Assembly (NCBI RefSeq): GCF_030382115.1
Contig: NZ_JAUDRJ010000003.1
Location: 5,831,985-5,866,189, forward strand
Direction of reading: 5' to 3'
From: Nostoc sp. GT001
GTDB taxonomy: Bacteria; Cyanobacteriota; Cyanobacteriia; Cyanobacteriales; Nostocaceae
Length of the DNA: 34,205 nt
The position numbers and the translations under genes are program-made. Below are positions 14,771 through 22,676 of the stretch, piece by piece. Within the stretch, counting starts at the first letter, position 1. Each line of letters begins with the position of its first letter. The notes beneath the pieces were generated by a model. The model did not search any database. It was not told where the DNA came from and saw nothing but the letters and a program-made list of their open reading frames with translations.

Positions 14771-16054
14771 ATGACAGAATCACAGTCTCCATTAAATTCT
14801 AACTCTGCTGCCGGACGTAATTTGCCACCAATGCCGCCGCCACCACCGCCAACTCCAACCTTTAGTACCCAGCGGCAGATGACACAAACATTGGATATGT
14901 CAATGGATAGGGGCACAAATCCGCCTGTTGCAGGTCATCGTCCGGGTAGTCCACCGCCAATACCTAATTCAGTTCGCCCTCAAAACAGCAGTCCAGAACT
15001 CACTTTAGAGAAGTTAATCAGAGAAGCTTACGATCAGGGATATTCTGACTTGCACTTGGGTGTAGGTGAACCACCGCGCTTTCGCAGCCGAGGAGAAATT
15101 CAATCAGGAGATTATCCAGAAACAGACAAAGAAACTTTTATGAGTTGGTTGCGGGAGGTGATGAGTGAGGGAGAAATTCAGCGCTTTGAAGAATCCTTAG
15201 AATTTGACGGAGCAACTCAATACGAATTTGCTCGCGTGCGGATTAATGTTTTTGGCTCCCTGAAAGGGCCTGCAATGGTGCTGCGGTTGATTCCGCTAAA
15301 AATCTTAACTATGGAACAGTTGAGATTACCTCCAATTTTTCGGGATATTTGTCATCACCATAAAGGTTTAATTCTAGTAACGGGGCCCACTGGTTCTGGT
15401 AAGTCCACCACAATGGCAGCGATGATTGACTACATCAATAAGGAGATGGCCAAACATATCATCACTATTGAAGACCCGATAGAATTTGTCCATCAAAGCC
15501 GCAAGTCCTTAGTCAAACAGCGGGAAGTGGGAATGCATACCCGAAAATTTGACAACGCTTTGAAAGCAGCTTTGCGGGAAGACCCAGATTTGATTCTGGT
15601 GGGGGAAATGCGGGACAAGGAAACAGTTAACACCGCCCTAAAAGCTGCTCAGACTGGTCACTTAGTCATGGGAACCCTGCACACCAATAGTGCGGTCAAA
15701 ACCATTGAGCGGATTCTCAACCTCTATTCTGGTGATGAACAGGATGCAATGCGGGTGGCGATTTCTGAGTCTTTAGTAGCAGTAATTGCTCAAGGTTTGT
15801 GTCGCACAACTGACGGTAAGCGGGCTGCTTTCCACGATGTGCTGATCAATACTGAGGCGATTAAGGAATGGATCAAAGACGGTAAGTATGATGAAATTGG
15901 CGAGTTGATGAAACAAGCTGGCTTTGATGGCATGATTACGATGAATCAGTCATTGCTCAATCTCTATCAAGACGGACGCATCACTGAAGAAACTGCTTTG
16001 GAAATGTCACCAACTCCTAACGAAATGGCACAGTTTCTCCGAGGTCGAGTTTAG
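14771..16054 (+). CDS. pilT: PilT-type twitching motility ATPase
   Basis: A 427-residue cytoplasmic hexameric ATPase of the type IV pilus retraction family. The first ~75 residues are Pro-rich and low complexity (MPPPPPPTPT), an extension absent from short PilTs. A PAS-like N-terminal domain (~78-185: LEKLIREAYDQGYSDLHL) precedes the RecA-like core: Walker A GPTGSGKST at 205-213, Asp box TIEDPIEFVH near 235, Walker B DPDLILVGEMRD near 272-282 and His box GHLVMGTLHT at 296-305. The C-terminus has AIKEWIKDGKYDEI in the place of the PilT AIRNLI motif and MNQSLLNLYQDGRIT. In cyanobacteria such proteins power pilus retraction for gliding, phototaxis or DNA uptake, and several paralogues exist; which paralogue this is cannot be fixed from sequence alone. 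The KaiB-like gene follows 170 nt downstream. Confidence 0.92.
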   Translation: MTESQSPLNSNSAAGRNLPPMPPPPPPTPTFSTQRQMTQTLDMSMDRGTNPPVAGHRPGSPPPIPNSVRPQNSSPELTLEKLIREAYDQGYSDLHLGVGEPPRFRSRGEIQSGDYPETDKETFMSWLREVMSEGEIQRFEESLEFDGATQYEFARVRINVFGSLKGPAMVLRLIPLKILTMEQLRLPPIFRDICHHHKGLILVTGPTGSGKSTTMAAMIDYINKEMAKHIITIEDPIEFVHQSRKSLVKQREVGMHTRKFDNALKAALREDPDLILVGEMRDKETVNTALKAAQTGHLVMGTLHTNSAVKTIERILNLYSGDEQDAMRVAISESLVAVIAQGLCRTTDGKRAAFHDVLINTEAIKEWIKDGKYDEIGELMKQAGFDGMITMNQSLLNLYQDGRITEETALEMSPTPNEMAQFLRGRV

Positions 16055-16224
16055 GATTGGGGACTGGGGAAGAGGCAGAGGAGCAGGGTGCGGGGGGCAG
16101 AGAAGAAAACTCTTCTCCCTGCTCTCCCAGTACCCAATTCCAAATATCTTTGCGATCCTGGTTGAGGTTATAGCTAAGGTAAAAGGTAAAAGAGAGAATT
16201 TTTACTTTTAGTTCCCTAACCTCT

Positions 16225-16992
16225 GTGAATAACTTGACGACAAATAAACTATCTACGCCCCAGCTGTTTAAAGGCATTGCGCTATTTACGCCTGGAGGAG
16301 ATTTAATTTACTGCATCGACCCTAGCAAGCAAGGTCGATGGCATTTGCATTTGTGCTCGGCTTTGCAAGAAATCCTAGATTTACCAGAGCCACCGCACTT
16401 TTTAGTGCCTTGTTATACTGCAACTATTGATAATTGGTTAGATCCGCGCACTCAACAAGTGCGAACTTTTGCTGAAGCTTATCCAGCTGTAATTAGACAT
16501 CAAGCTTTGCTTAATGCTGTTTTTGGCACGGGAGAATTAGTATGGCAAGCAGCTCCTTGGCAAGAAGGATTGTGCGATCGCATGGTGTTAACAACCTATC
16601 GTTCGTCATTTGGGCAGCTTTGGGAGGATCACGATTTAATTGTCCGTCTAGACCTTTCTGAACCTGTACCAAAATACCACCAACCAGTAATAATACAAAA
16701 AAAAGAAGCCATCACCCAAGGCTATGTTCTCCGCTTGTTTGTTGCCGGACATAGCAGTTCTACTGAACGCATTCTGCAAAATTTACACGAATTGTTAGAG
16801 CGATCGCTCGGACACCCTTATACTCTGAAGGTGATTGATGTTTTAAGTCATCCAGAACAAGCAGAACTAAATCAGGTTTCTGCAACTCCTACCCTTGTCA
16901 AGGTTTGGCCTCACCCAATTCGGCGAATCGTTGGAGAGTTGGATCATGTAGAAAAGATTTTACACATGTTAGCTGCTAAGGAAAAAATTTAA
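16225..16992 (+). CDS. Two-domain protein with C-terminal KaiB-like domain
   Basis: A 255-residue soluble protein. The C-terminal ~85 residues (167-250) read YVLRLFVAGHSSSTERILQN, LGHPYTLKVIDVLSHPEQAEL and VSATPTLVKVWPHPIRRIVGEL, the hallmark of the KaiB/SasA-N thioredoxin-like fold. The first ~150 residues (LFKGIALFTPGGDLIYCIDP, RWHLHLCSALQEIL, EPPHFLVPCYTATIDNW) form a domain that I do not recognise; no kinase domain is present, so it is not SasA. It may bind a clock or signalling partner by its KaiB-like face, but that is inference. It starts at GTG 16225; there is no strong ribosome-binding site and no earlier in-frame ATG. It follows pilT in the same direction and may share its transcript, which would connect a clock-type module with motility. 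Confidence 0.82.
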   Translation: MNNLTTNKLSTPQLFKGIALFTPGGDLIYCIDPSKQGRWHLHLCSALQEILDLPEPPHFLVPCYTATIDNWLDPRTQQVRTFAEAYPAVIRHQALLNAVFGTGELVWQAAPWQEGLCDRMVLTTYRSSFGQLWEDHDLIVRLDLSEPVPKYHQPVIIQKKEAITQGYVLRLFVAGHSSSTERILQNLHELLERSLGHPYTLKVIDVLSHPEQAELNQVSATPTLVKVWPHPIRRIVGELDHVEKILHMLAAKEKI

Positions 16993-17013
16993 GTAATCAG
17001 ACTAGTTTTTTTG

Positions 17014-17237
17014 CTAAGTGCGCGAATGGGTAGGTGTTGGTGAAGGGGGAACTACAAAAATGGTTAGATTGTCGTAGCTGCAAGGATTTGAGACTTTAGC
17101 ATCTTTAAACCATCCGCGCACCTTATATAATCCATTTGTGCAAAACCTCTCTCACTGTCTGTGCAGTCCAATTTAAATGATCCGCGATTTTTTCCACATA
17201 CCAGCCATATGCGTTTAATCTGATGTCGATGAGATTG
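17014..17237 (-). pseudogene. IS630-type transposase remnant (N-terminal helix-turn-helix)
   Basis: Reading leftward from about 17237, one frame gives LIDIRLNAYGWYVEKIADHL then NWTAQTVREVLHKWII followed by a stop, which is the characteristic N-terminal helix-turn-helix of IS630-family transposases. A shifted frame continues RGWFKDAKVSNPCSYD and stops at 17014-17016. The catalytic DDE domain is missing, and no terminal inverted repeats were found. It occupies most of the gap between the KaiB-like gene and the next leftward gene and is a decayed fragment. Confidence 0.6.
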
Positions 17238-17412
17238 TTCACCTGTTATCTACCGATTTAGATATAACTAGCCAGCCTCGATCTCGTTTTTGATACTGAT
17301 TTCACGAAATACTTTGTGGGAGCGCACAGCTAGCTATACACTCCTAAAAACTACTTTAAAAAAGGAAAACATATAACCCTAAGTAAGTAGGATTATATAT
17401 TGGATATATTTA

Positions 17413-18747
17413 CTAACCTCGTTGAAAACCCTTTGCTGGCTTTTGTTGCCCCTTACCCTTGGGCTTAGATTTGTTAACTTCTCCTAAAGCTTCCTGAAAT
17501 AAGTTATGCAAATGTATGGGTACACTGGCTATGTCTGGCAACTCTGGCTCAATAGGTTTGTGGAATTCTTGCAAAAGTGTATCCAAGTCACTTTCAAGCC
17601 TAAACTCTGGACGTTGCAAAAATGATTGCAACACATTTTCTAATTGAGTTGGATACTGTTGCCCTAATCGATGCCAAATAAAAGCATTAATACTTTTATC
17701 TTCGAGGTAATAGCGAACTAGTTTTTCCGCTCCTTGAACACTTTGCCAGTCCTCTGCCGATAAGATTGCTTGTACCTTACTATAAGTTGGTAAAAACATT
17801 TGTCCCCAACGGGGATGAGAAAGAGCCGTTACCTGTTCTGCTTTCTTGAGTTCAGCAGGCAAATCAACCTTTGGCATCACCATTTTGCTCTTGGTGCTTT
17901 TGCTGTTAAACATTTCAGAGACTACGTTGGAATCAGCACCAAATTCTTGTGCTGCGGCTTTTATTTCCTCGTCTCCAATGCCAGCCGCTTCTACCACTTC
18001 AGCCAGAGATTTAGAAGTATCAATTCCTGCGGCTGCAAAAGTTTTTTCAGTAATTACTTCTTGAAATTCCGCGATTTTTTTATTAAGCTGGTATCCAGAT
18101 AGTGTGATTTCATCAGTACCAAAAAAGTCCACAAACTGCTGATGATATTGTTCTACTGACTGCCAAGCTTCTTCTAGCAAGTCTGGAGCATCGCTGTAAA
18201 GATTACTTTTATAGTTTTCTTTGAAATTACCAATTGCTACGGCAAGTTTTGGTTTACCTAATTTACCCATTATTGTGTAGGGGCCAGAAAACATCCAGTA
18301 GCTATCGGTAACGGGAGAAATGCGAGTTAGCAAGATTTCTCCGACTTTTAACCGAGATATTGCCTGTAATGTTTGAGTATTGTTTGGCTTGACAATGTAG
18401 CGTTTATCTGTAAGCCAGTTCGTCAATTCAAAGCCATCAGGCAAAATATTAGTGATGGCAAATAAGCCAATAAAAGTATGATGCCAACTGTTAATCAGGC
18501 TGCGATCGCTTTCTGTTAAATCTGGATGGCTTTCGATAAACAACTCTAATGGAGATTTATCACCGACTTTCCCGGCTGTCAAAAAGCTATCGATGGTTAA
18601 GTCTTGCTGCGTATTATCTCCACTTCCACGACGCAACTGTTCTGCGGCATAAGTTTCCAGTGCTTGTGCCAGTTCGCCTTCAGCATCAAGGACAAAATCA
18701 ACTAAGGCTTGTTTTAATTCGTGCGATCGTTCTAATATGACATCCAC
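17413..18747 (-). CDS. Conserved hypothetical protein, 444 residues
   Basis: I do not recognise a named family. The protein is soluble, acidic in the middle and has no signal peptide or membrane segment. Residues ~1-160 are mixed alpha/beta (SHELKQALVDFVLDAEGELA, INSWHHTFIGLFAI, GFELTNWLTDKRYIVKP), which could bind an extended partner. A central helical stretch (~190-300) contains EAAGIGDEEIKAAAQEFGAD. The C-terminal ~150 residues (SHPRWGQMFLPTYSKVQAIL, YYLEDKSINAFIWHRLGQQYP) end in a Lys/Gly-rich basic tail (KSKPKGKGQQKPAKGFQRG) that may bind nucleic acid or membranes. The start is GTG 18747 with GAGAG upstream; the first in-frame ATG is far inside. It appears monocistronic. It resembles the long uncharacterised proteins common to filamentous cyanobacteria, so a housekeeping role is possible but unproved. 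Confidence 0.75.
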   Translation of the reverse strand: MDVILERSHELKQALVDFVLDAEGELAQALETYAAEQLRRGSGDNTQQDLTIDSFLTAGKVGDKSPLELFIESHPDLTESDRSLINSWHHTFIGLFAITNILPDGFELTNWLTDKRYIVKPNNTQTLQAISRLKVGEILLTRISPVTDSYWMFSGPYTIMGKLGKPKLAVAIGNFKENYKSNLYSDAPDLLEEAWQSVEQYHQQFVDFFGTDEITLSGYQLNKKIAEFQEVITEKTFAAAGIDTSKSLAEVVEAAGIGDEEIKAAAQEFGADSNVVSEMFNSKSTKSKMVMPKVDLPAELKKAEQVTALSHPRWGQMFLPTYSKVQAILSAEDWQSVQGAEKLVRYYLEDKSINAFIWHRLGQQYPTQLENVLQSFLQRPEFRLESDLDTLLQEFHKPIEPELPDIASVPIHLHNLFQEALGEVNKSKPKGKGQQKPAKGFQRG

Positions 18748-19261
18748 AAGTAAATCTCTCGGTGCAACAGATGTAGATTATAGCCTTTGAGAGAATTTCA
18801 GCATCTAGCTATTGCTAGATTTATAGAAATGCACACTTAGCAAAATAGGTTTGATCGTGCAGGCATACTACAGCTAACATCTGTCACAGCCAGGTTATTG
18901 GGATTAAACCCTTGGCGAAATCGGCGGTGTGGTGTTTGGACAGCGATCGCAGTTATGGTATTTTATTTGAGTTACCAGCGATCGCCACCTGTAGGATCTA
19001 GACTCAGACCGCAAGGTGTACTGTGGTGATATCAAAATCGCTATTGGTTGGTTTTAAAGAACAAGCTTACTTCTCCTATTTTAAATCTACTATGCTGCTT
19101 GAGAGTTAAGCTCCTAGCAAGTGATTGGCATCAAAGACGATGGGGTAAATCATCCCAGAACTCGGCATAAAAGGTTTAGCTCGTGGATCTTTGCGTAAAA
19201 CAGGTTGGTTTTACTTTCAGCATGGTGGACAATGACGCTAAATTTAATTGGAGTAATCAAT
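18748..19261. other. Intergenic region with HIP1 sites, no supported gene
   Basis: About 510 nt between divergent genes. Two GCGATCGC octamers lie at about 18943 and 18979. A short open stretch ending at a TGA near 19233 (reading PELGIKGLARGSLRKTGW) may be a fragment of an old gene, but it has no start and no recognised family. No promoter could be fixed. Confidence 0.5.
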
Positions 19262-19945
19262 ATGAGGAATCTATCTAGACTTCTTCAAGATATCAAAGAA
19301 AATCCAGTCATGTATTTAGATAAGCCATCAATTACTTGTCTTGATTCATTTTTAATTGGGTATTTAAGCACTCGAAGTGAGATGGGATTAGATAGAGAAG
19401 GGTCTGGAATTGAGGGGTTTCAAGATTGGATACAAGAAAGAGAAAAAACTAATATTTCACAATCATGGGCTGGTATACTTCTATTTTTTGGTGGGAGTGA
19501 AAGAAGTGCTTTTTCTAATTTTTTTGAACTGTTTGAAATATTTTTGAAACAAAATGAGAGTTCACCAAATAAGGAAAATGGAAAAAGCCTTAACTCTTCT
19601 GGGAATGATTTGAGGTTTTCGGTACGCGCTCTCTATGAGCTTCTGGATAGTATCAAGAAAAGACCTGGAATGTACTTAGGTACTAGCTCAATTACTAAGC
19701 TTGATATGCTTTTGCGGGGATATAGTCTGGCTCAAAGAGAAGTTGGCGTACCCCTAACTGAGCAGGAAAGAGAATTTGAAGGTTTTCAATCATGGGTTCA
19801 AGAAAAATATGGGATTAAGTCAGGTCAGTCATGGTCTAAGATAATCCTTTTCTATTCTGTAGACGAGCATGAGGCACTACAGAAATTTTTTGAATTATTT
19901 GAAGAATACTTGAATAAGAACAAGAGTTTAGAAGTAGACACATAA
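19262..19945 (+). CDS. Tandem-duplicated 'RPGMYLG' domain protein
   Basis: A 227-residue soluble protein made of two copies of one ~90-residue domain joined by a Ser/Asn/Lys-rich linker (~residues 97-115). Copy 1 reads LSRLLQDIKENPVMYLDKPS...LDSFLIGYLSTRSEMG, FQDWIQEREKTN, QSWAGILLFFGG, FFELFEIFLKQN; copy 2 reads LYELLDSIKKRPGMYLGTSS...LDMLLRGYSLAQREVG, FQSWVQEKYGIK, QSWSKIILFYSV, FFELFEEYLNKN. Single-domain proteins of this type are, as I recall, scattered in bacterial accessory loci, sometimes near toxin systems, but no function is established and no toxin is adjacent. Copy 1 has lost the Gly of the RPGMYLG core (NPVMYLD). I start at ATG 19262 with GGAG eight bases upstream; an earlier frame from 19205 adds 19 residues without an RBS. 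A third, decayed DNA copy follows. Confidence 0.78.
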   Translation: MRNLSRLLQDIKENPVMYLDKPSITCLDSFLIGYLSTRSEMGLDREGSGIEGFQDWIQEREKTNISQSWAGILLFFGGSERSAFSNFFELFEIFLKQNESSPNKENGKSLNSSGNDLRFSVRALYELLDSIKKRPGMYLGTSSITKLDMLLRGYSLAQREVGVPLTEQEREFEGFQSWVQEKYGIKSGQSWSKIILFYSVDEHEALQKFFELFEEYLNKNKSLEVDT

Positions 19946-20005
19946 ATAAGCCATCAATTACTTGCCTTAATTTCTTTGTAAAGGGTATTTAAGTCAACTA
20001 AGTGA
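19945..20005 (+). pseudogene. Decayed third copy of the RPGMYLG-type domain (fragment)
   Basis: AATAAGCCATCAATTACTTG (19945-19964) and the following ~40 nt match 19320-19380 inside domain 1 of the preceding gene at roughly 80% of positions by eye. The translation NKPSITCLNFFVKG parallels DKPSITCLDSFLIG, then a frame change is needed to read GYLSQLSDL. The fragment begins exactly at the stop codon of the intact gene, so the ancestral locus had at least one more repeat unit. Confidence 0.6.
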
Positions 20006-20020
20006 TTTAGCATTGATGAG

Positions 20021-22342
20021 TTACTTAGCAGCTTTTTTCAAACCTTGCCATCTCTCTCGCAATCGTTGCAAGTTAGGTGTATGACCGCCATAACGCCAGC
20101 CAACATAAGCTTGACAAATTTCATCTATGACCTCAGCAGTTGCTAGAGCATGATGCTGGTATGAAATTCTGGCATACTCTAAAGGTGTTTGTGCTGGATG
20201 TTTGCCTAAACCTTTTTGGGTTGTCCATTGCAGCATTTGTTGATAAAGGCTTTCCATTGCTGGCAATTTCTTTAACCATCGGCGGTTGCGCCACTCTCGC
20301 CACTGACCCCAACCTAGCCAAGCGAAGAAAGCTGCTGTAGTTGACAAGATTAAGCCAGTTAATACACCAAACCAACCTTGAGAGAATAAAGCTAAAAACC
20401 AAGCGATCGCTTTAATCACCCATTTAAATATTGTCTCAAATACATTATTCAACAAACCTGTCAGCGGAGAAGGTAGCCAGCCAGCAACCCAATGCCACAA
20501 TTGGCGCAACACACTAAAAGTCTGAGTGTCTTCTATTGAAGGTGGTATCAGAGGATGATTGGGAATAGGGTCAAAGGCAAACCAACCATATTTAGGAAAA
20601 TACACTTCCGTCATCGCATAAGCGTCAGTATTACGGACAACATACAGCCCTGTAAATGGATTAAATTCTCCTGCGCTAAACCCTGCTACTAACCGCGCTG
20701 GAATACCAATGGAACGCAACATCACCGTGAGAACTGTAGAGAAGTGATCTGGATATCCTCCCTTTTGCTTAAACAAAAAAGTTTCTACCAAGTCTTCTTT
20801 TTCACTTAAATAAGGTAGTTCTAAGGGATTTTGGGGAACAGAGTAGCGTTGCTTTAAATATTGAGCTAAGTAGAGAGCTTTTTCGTAGGGTGAATCTAAG
20901 CTTTTAGCAGACTTTGCGACTTTTTCTTGATTGTAGTTAGCGAGGATTTCTTCGGTACGTTGCCGCACTTTTTCGGCAATTTCGGGAGGAATTTGCAGAT
21001 AATGCTTTTTAATGTGTTCTGGATATTTAGTAGAAGCTTTACCTAACAAAGTGCGATCGCGGTATGGTACTTCAGAAATTACTGTGTAGGTGAAGCCTTC
21101 TGATAATTCTACAGGCGATCGCAATCCGTCTTCTTTATCAACAGCGATCACTGGTGCTGGAAAGTAAACTTCTTTGGGATAAGTCATCGCTGGAATCAGG
21201 TTAGGCAAATCTGACACCACTGTATAAGTTTGCACTACTTCTTGGGTTTTACCAGTGAGTACAGATGGGGAAAGAAAAATTTGGTAAGACCAAGGCGATC
21301 GCCTAACAGTCGTAACATTTTCATTGCGAGAAACTTCCCATCCCTTACCTGTATAGCGATCGAATCCTAATACTCGCCAAAAACCCTCAGCTTGCGATCG
21401 CACCCGCATGACAACCTTGGGTTTCATCTCGCCCCGCAGGTTTTGATTCATTTGGCTATTAAAACCGTAATAAAAATTATTATCTACTTTACCTGGTTGA
21501 CCAGTTTTATTTTGTCCCGTACCACCGCTACCACTGCCTTGATTCTCACCTTTCCCTTGGCGGACATAACCGGGATTAATGATACTACGACCTGTGAAAT
21601 TATTTTTTACTTGAATAGCAGAACTTACAGGAAAATTGCGTAATTGATAGCCGGGAAATCTGGGTAAAACAGCAAAAATTGCCAACCCCAGACCGACAAT
21701 TAGTAAAAAAGTTAGAATTAAAAATTTAAAATTAAGACTTGAGGAATTCTTCTGATTGAATTTTTCCTTTTGAGTTTTTAATGGCTGCAAACCCAAGCGT
21801 GAGCGGTAGTCTAGTACTAAAGTTGGCAGAGCGATCGCTAAAAATAACAGCAACACAGGTGCAAATGCTAAAGTCTGACTTAGGGTTGCTGCTACACCCA
21901 ATAAAATCAGTCCGATAACAATCGAATAGCCCAAATTTTTCCGGCGGGGTGTATCAAAGCTGTGTAACACTTGGAGTTGAATTAATAACTCTGCCAAACC
22001 CAACCGCGTATCATTCAACTCTCCGACTAATCGCCCAAAGAAAGCACCTAGTGCTACTAACATACCGATGGCGATGCAGAATTTAATTGCAACATTGCGA
22101 TCGCGGCGACGATAATAACTCCAAATTGCACCCACAACACTCAGGGGTAACGCCCAAAAACTGAATGAAGTCTCAGCGGCAATATCCGTCGCCACAATTC
22201 CCAAAATAACCAACGCTAGCACCAGCACCCGCAAAAAAATTGAATCTTCCACTTCAATCAAAGGCGACCCCTGCGGATTTTGCCGCCAGAAATTACCTAC
22301 AGGGAGACGCCAAAACCGATTCATCCTGGATAAGTTAAACAT
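20021..22342 (-). CDS. TgpA-like membrane transglutaminase-fold protein with lost catalytic residues
   Basis: A 773-residue inner-membrane protein with the DUF3488-transglutaminase-DUF4129 layout of TgpA. Residues ~35-240 contain about six membrane segments (FLRVLVLALVILGIVA, VIGLILLGVAATLSQTL, FLILTFLLIVGLGLAIFAV). A large periplasmic part follows, with the transglutaminase core at ~485-600. A further membrane segment at ~645-690 leads to a cytoplasmic C-terminal DUF4129-like region (LYQQMLQWTTQKGLGKHPAQTPLEYA). In the core the usual GYCxHF motif is GGYPDHFSTVL, so the nucleophilic Cys is Pro531 (codon 20750-20752), and the usual SDAHAW motif is TDAYAMTEV, so His is Tyr575. The final Asp (AFDP, ~591) remains. 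The frame is otherwise intact. It is therefore probably a non-catalytic member. It lies downstream of patU (334-nt gap). The start is at 22342 or the internal ATG 22324. Confidence 0.88.
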   Translation of the reverse strand: MFNLSRMNRFWRLPVGNFWRQNPQGSPLIEVEDSIFLRVLVLALVILGIVATDIAAETSFSFWALPLSVVGAIWSYYRRRDRNVAIKFCIAIGMLVALGAFFGRLVGELNDTRLGLAELLIQLQVLHSFDTPRRKNLGYSIVIGLILLGVAATLSQTLAFAPVLLLFLAIALPTLVLDYRSRLGLQPLKTQKEKFNQKNSSSLNFKFLILTFLLIVGLGLAIFAVLPRFPGYQLRNFPVSSAIQVKNNFTGRSIINPGYVRQGKGENQGSGSGGTGQNKTGQPGKVDNNFYYGFNSQMNQNLRGEMKPKVVMRVRSQAEGFWRVLGFDRYTGKGWEVSRNENVTTVRRSPWSYQIFLSPSVLTGKTQEVVQTYTVVSDLPNLIPAMTYPKEVYFPAPVIAVDKEDGLRSPVELSEGFTYTVISEVPYRDRTLLGKASTKYPEHIKKHYLQIPPEIAEKVRQRTEEILANYNQEKVAKSAKSLDSPYEKALYLAQYLKQRYSVPQNPLELPYLSEKEDLVETFLFKQKGGYPDHFSTVLTVMLRSIGIPARLVAGFSAGEFNPFTGLYVVRNTDAYAMTEVYFPKYGWFAFDPIPNHPLIPPSIEDTQTFSVLRQLWHWVAGWLPSPLTGLLNNVFETIFKWVIKAIAWFLALFSQGWFGVLTGLILSTTAAFFAWLGWGQWREWRNRRWLKKLPAMESLYQQMLQWTTQKGLGKHPAQTPLEYARISYQHHALATAEVIDEICQAYVGWRYGGHTPNLQRLRERWQGLKKAAK

Positions 22343-22676
22343 TTGAGTCTAGTAGAAGCAATGATGTAGATGCAACAAACACAATACAGGGGACGTAATT
22401 TGCTACCCTAGCACTGTGTTAAAAAAATGATATCTAAGGGGTAAAGATGGAAATATACGAGAAATGGGTAACGCAGTGAATCGAGAAATAATCAAATACT
22501 TTCTCAATATCCCCATGTCCCCATATTCCCGTGTCCCTGTGTCTTTGTAATAACTGCTTCTCGTAGACACCCTAATGACCGTTTATTGAAAAATAGGATA
22601 AGCTTCAAAACCAGGAAAATCCTCTTAATATATATCGGCGTTGATTGAGATAGTGTGCTAGCGGTGGAAATTTAAC
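22343..22676. other. Intergenic region between patU and the TgpA-like gene
   Basis: No gene is seen. The stretch contains a low-complexity run of CCCATGTCC- and CCCGTGTCC-like words near 22511-22545, and a TTCTCGTAGACACC word that also occurs in cyanobacterial interspersed repeats. Both neighbours run leftward, so the TgpA-like gene probably has its own promoter here. Confidence 0.5.

Noticed and set aside
19125..19233. Open stretch reading PELGIKGLARGSLRKTGW as a gene fragment
   Set aside because: No recognised family, no start, and a frame change is needed; too weak to annotate.
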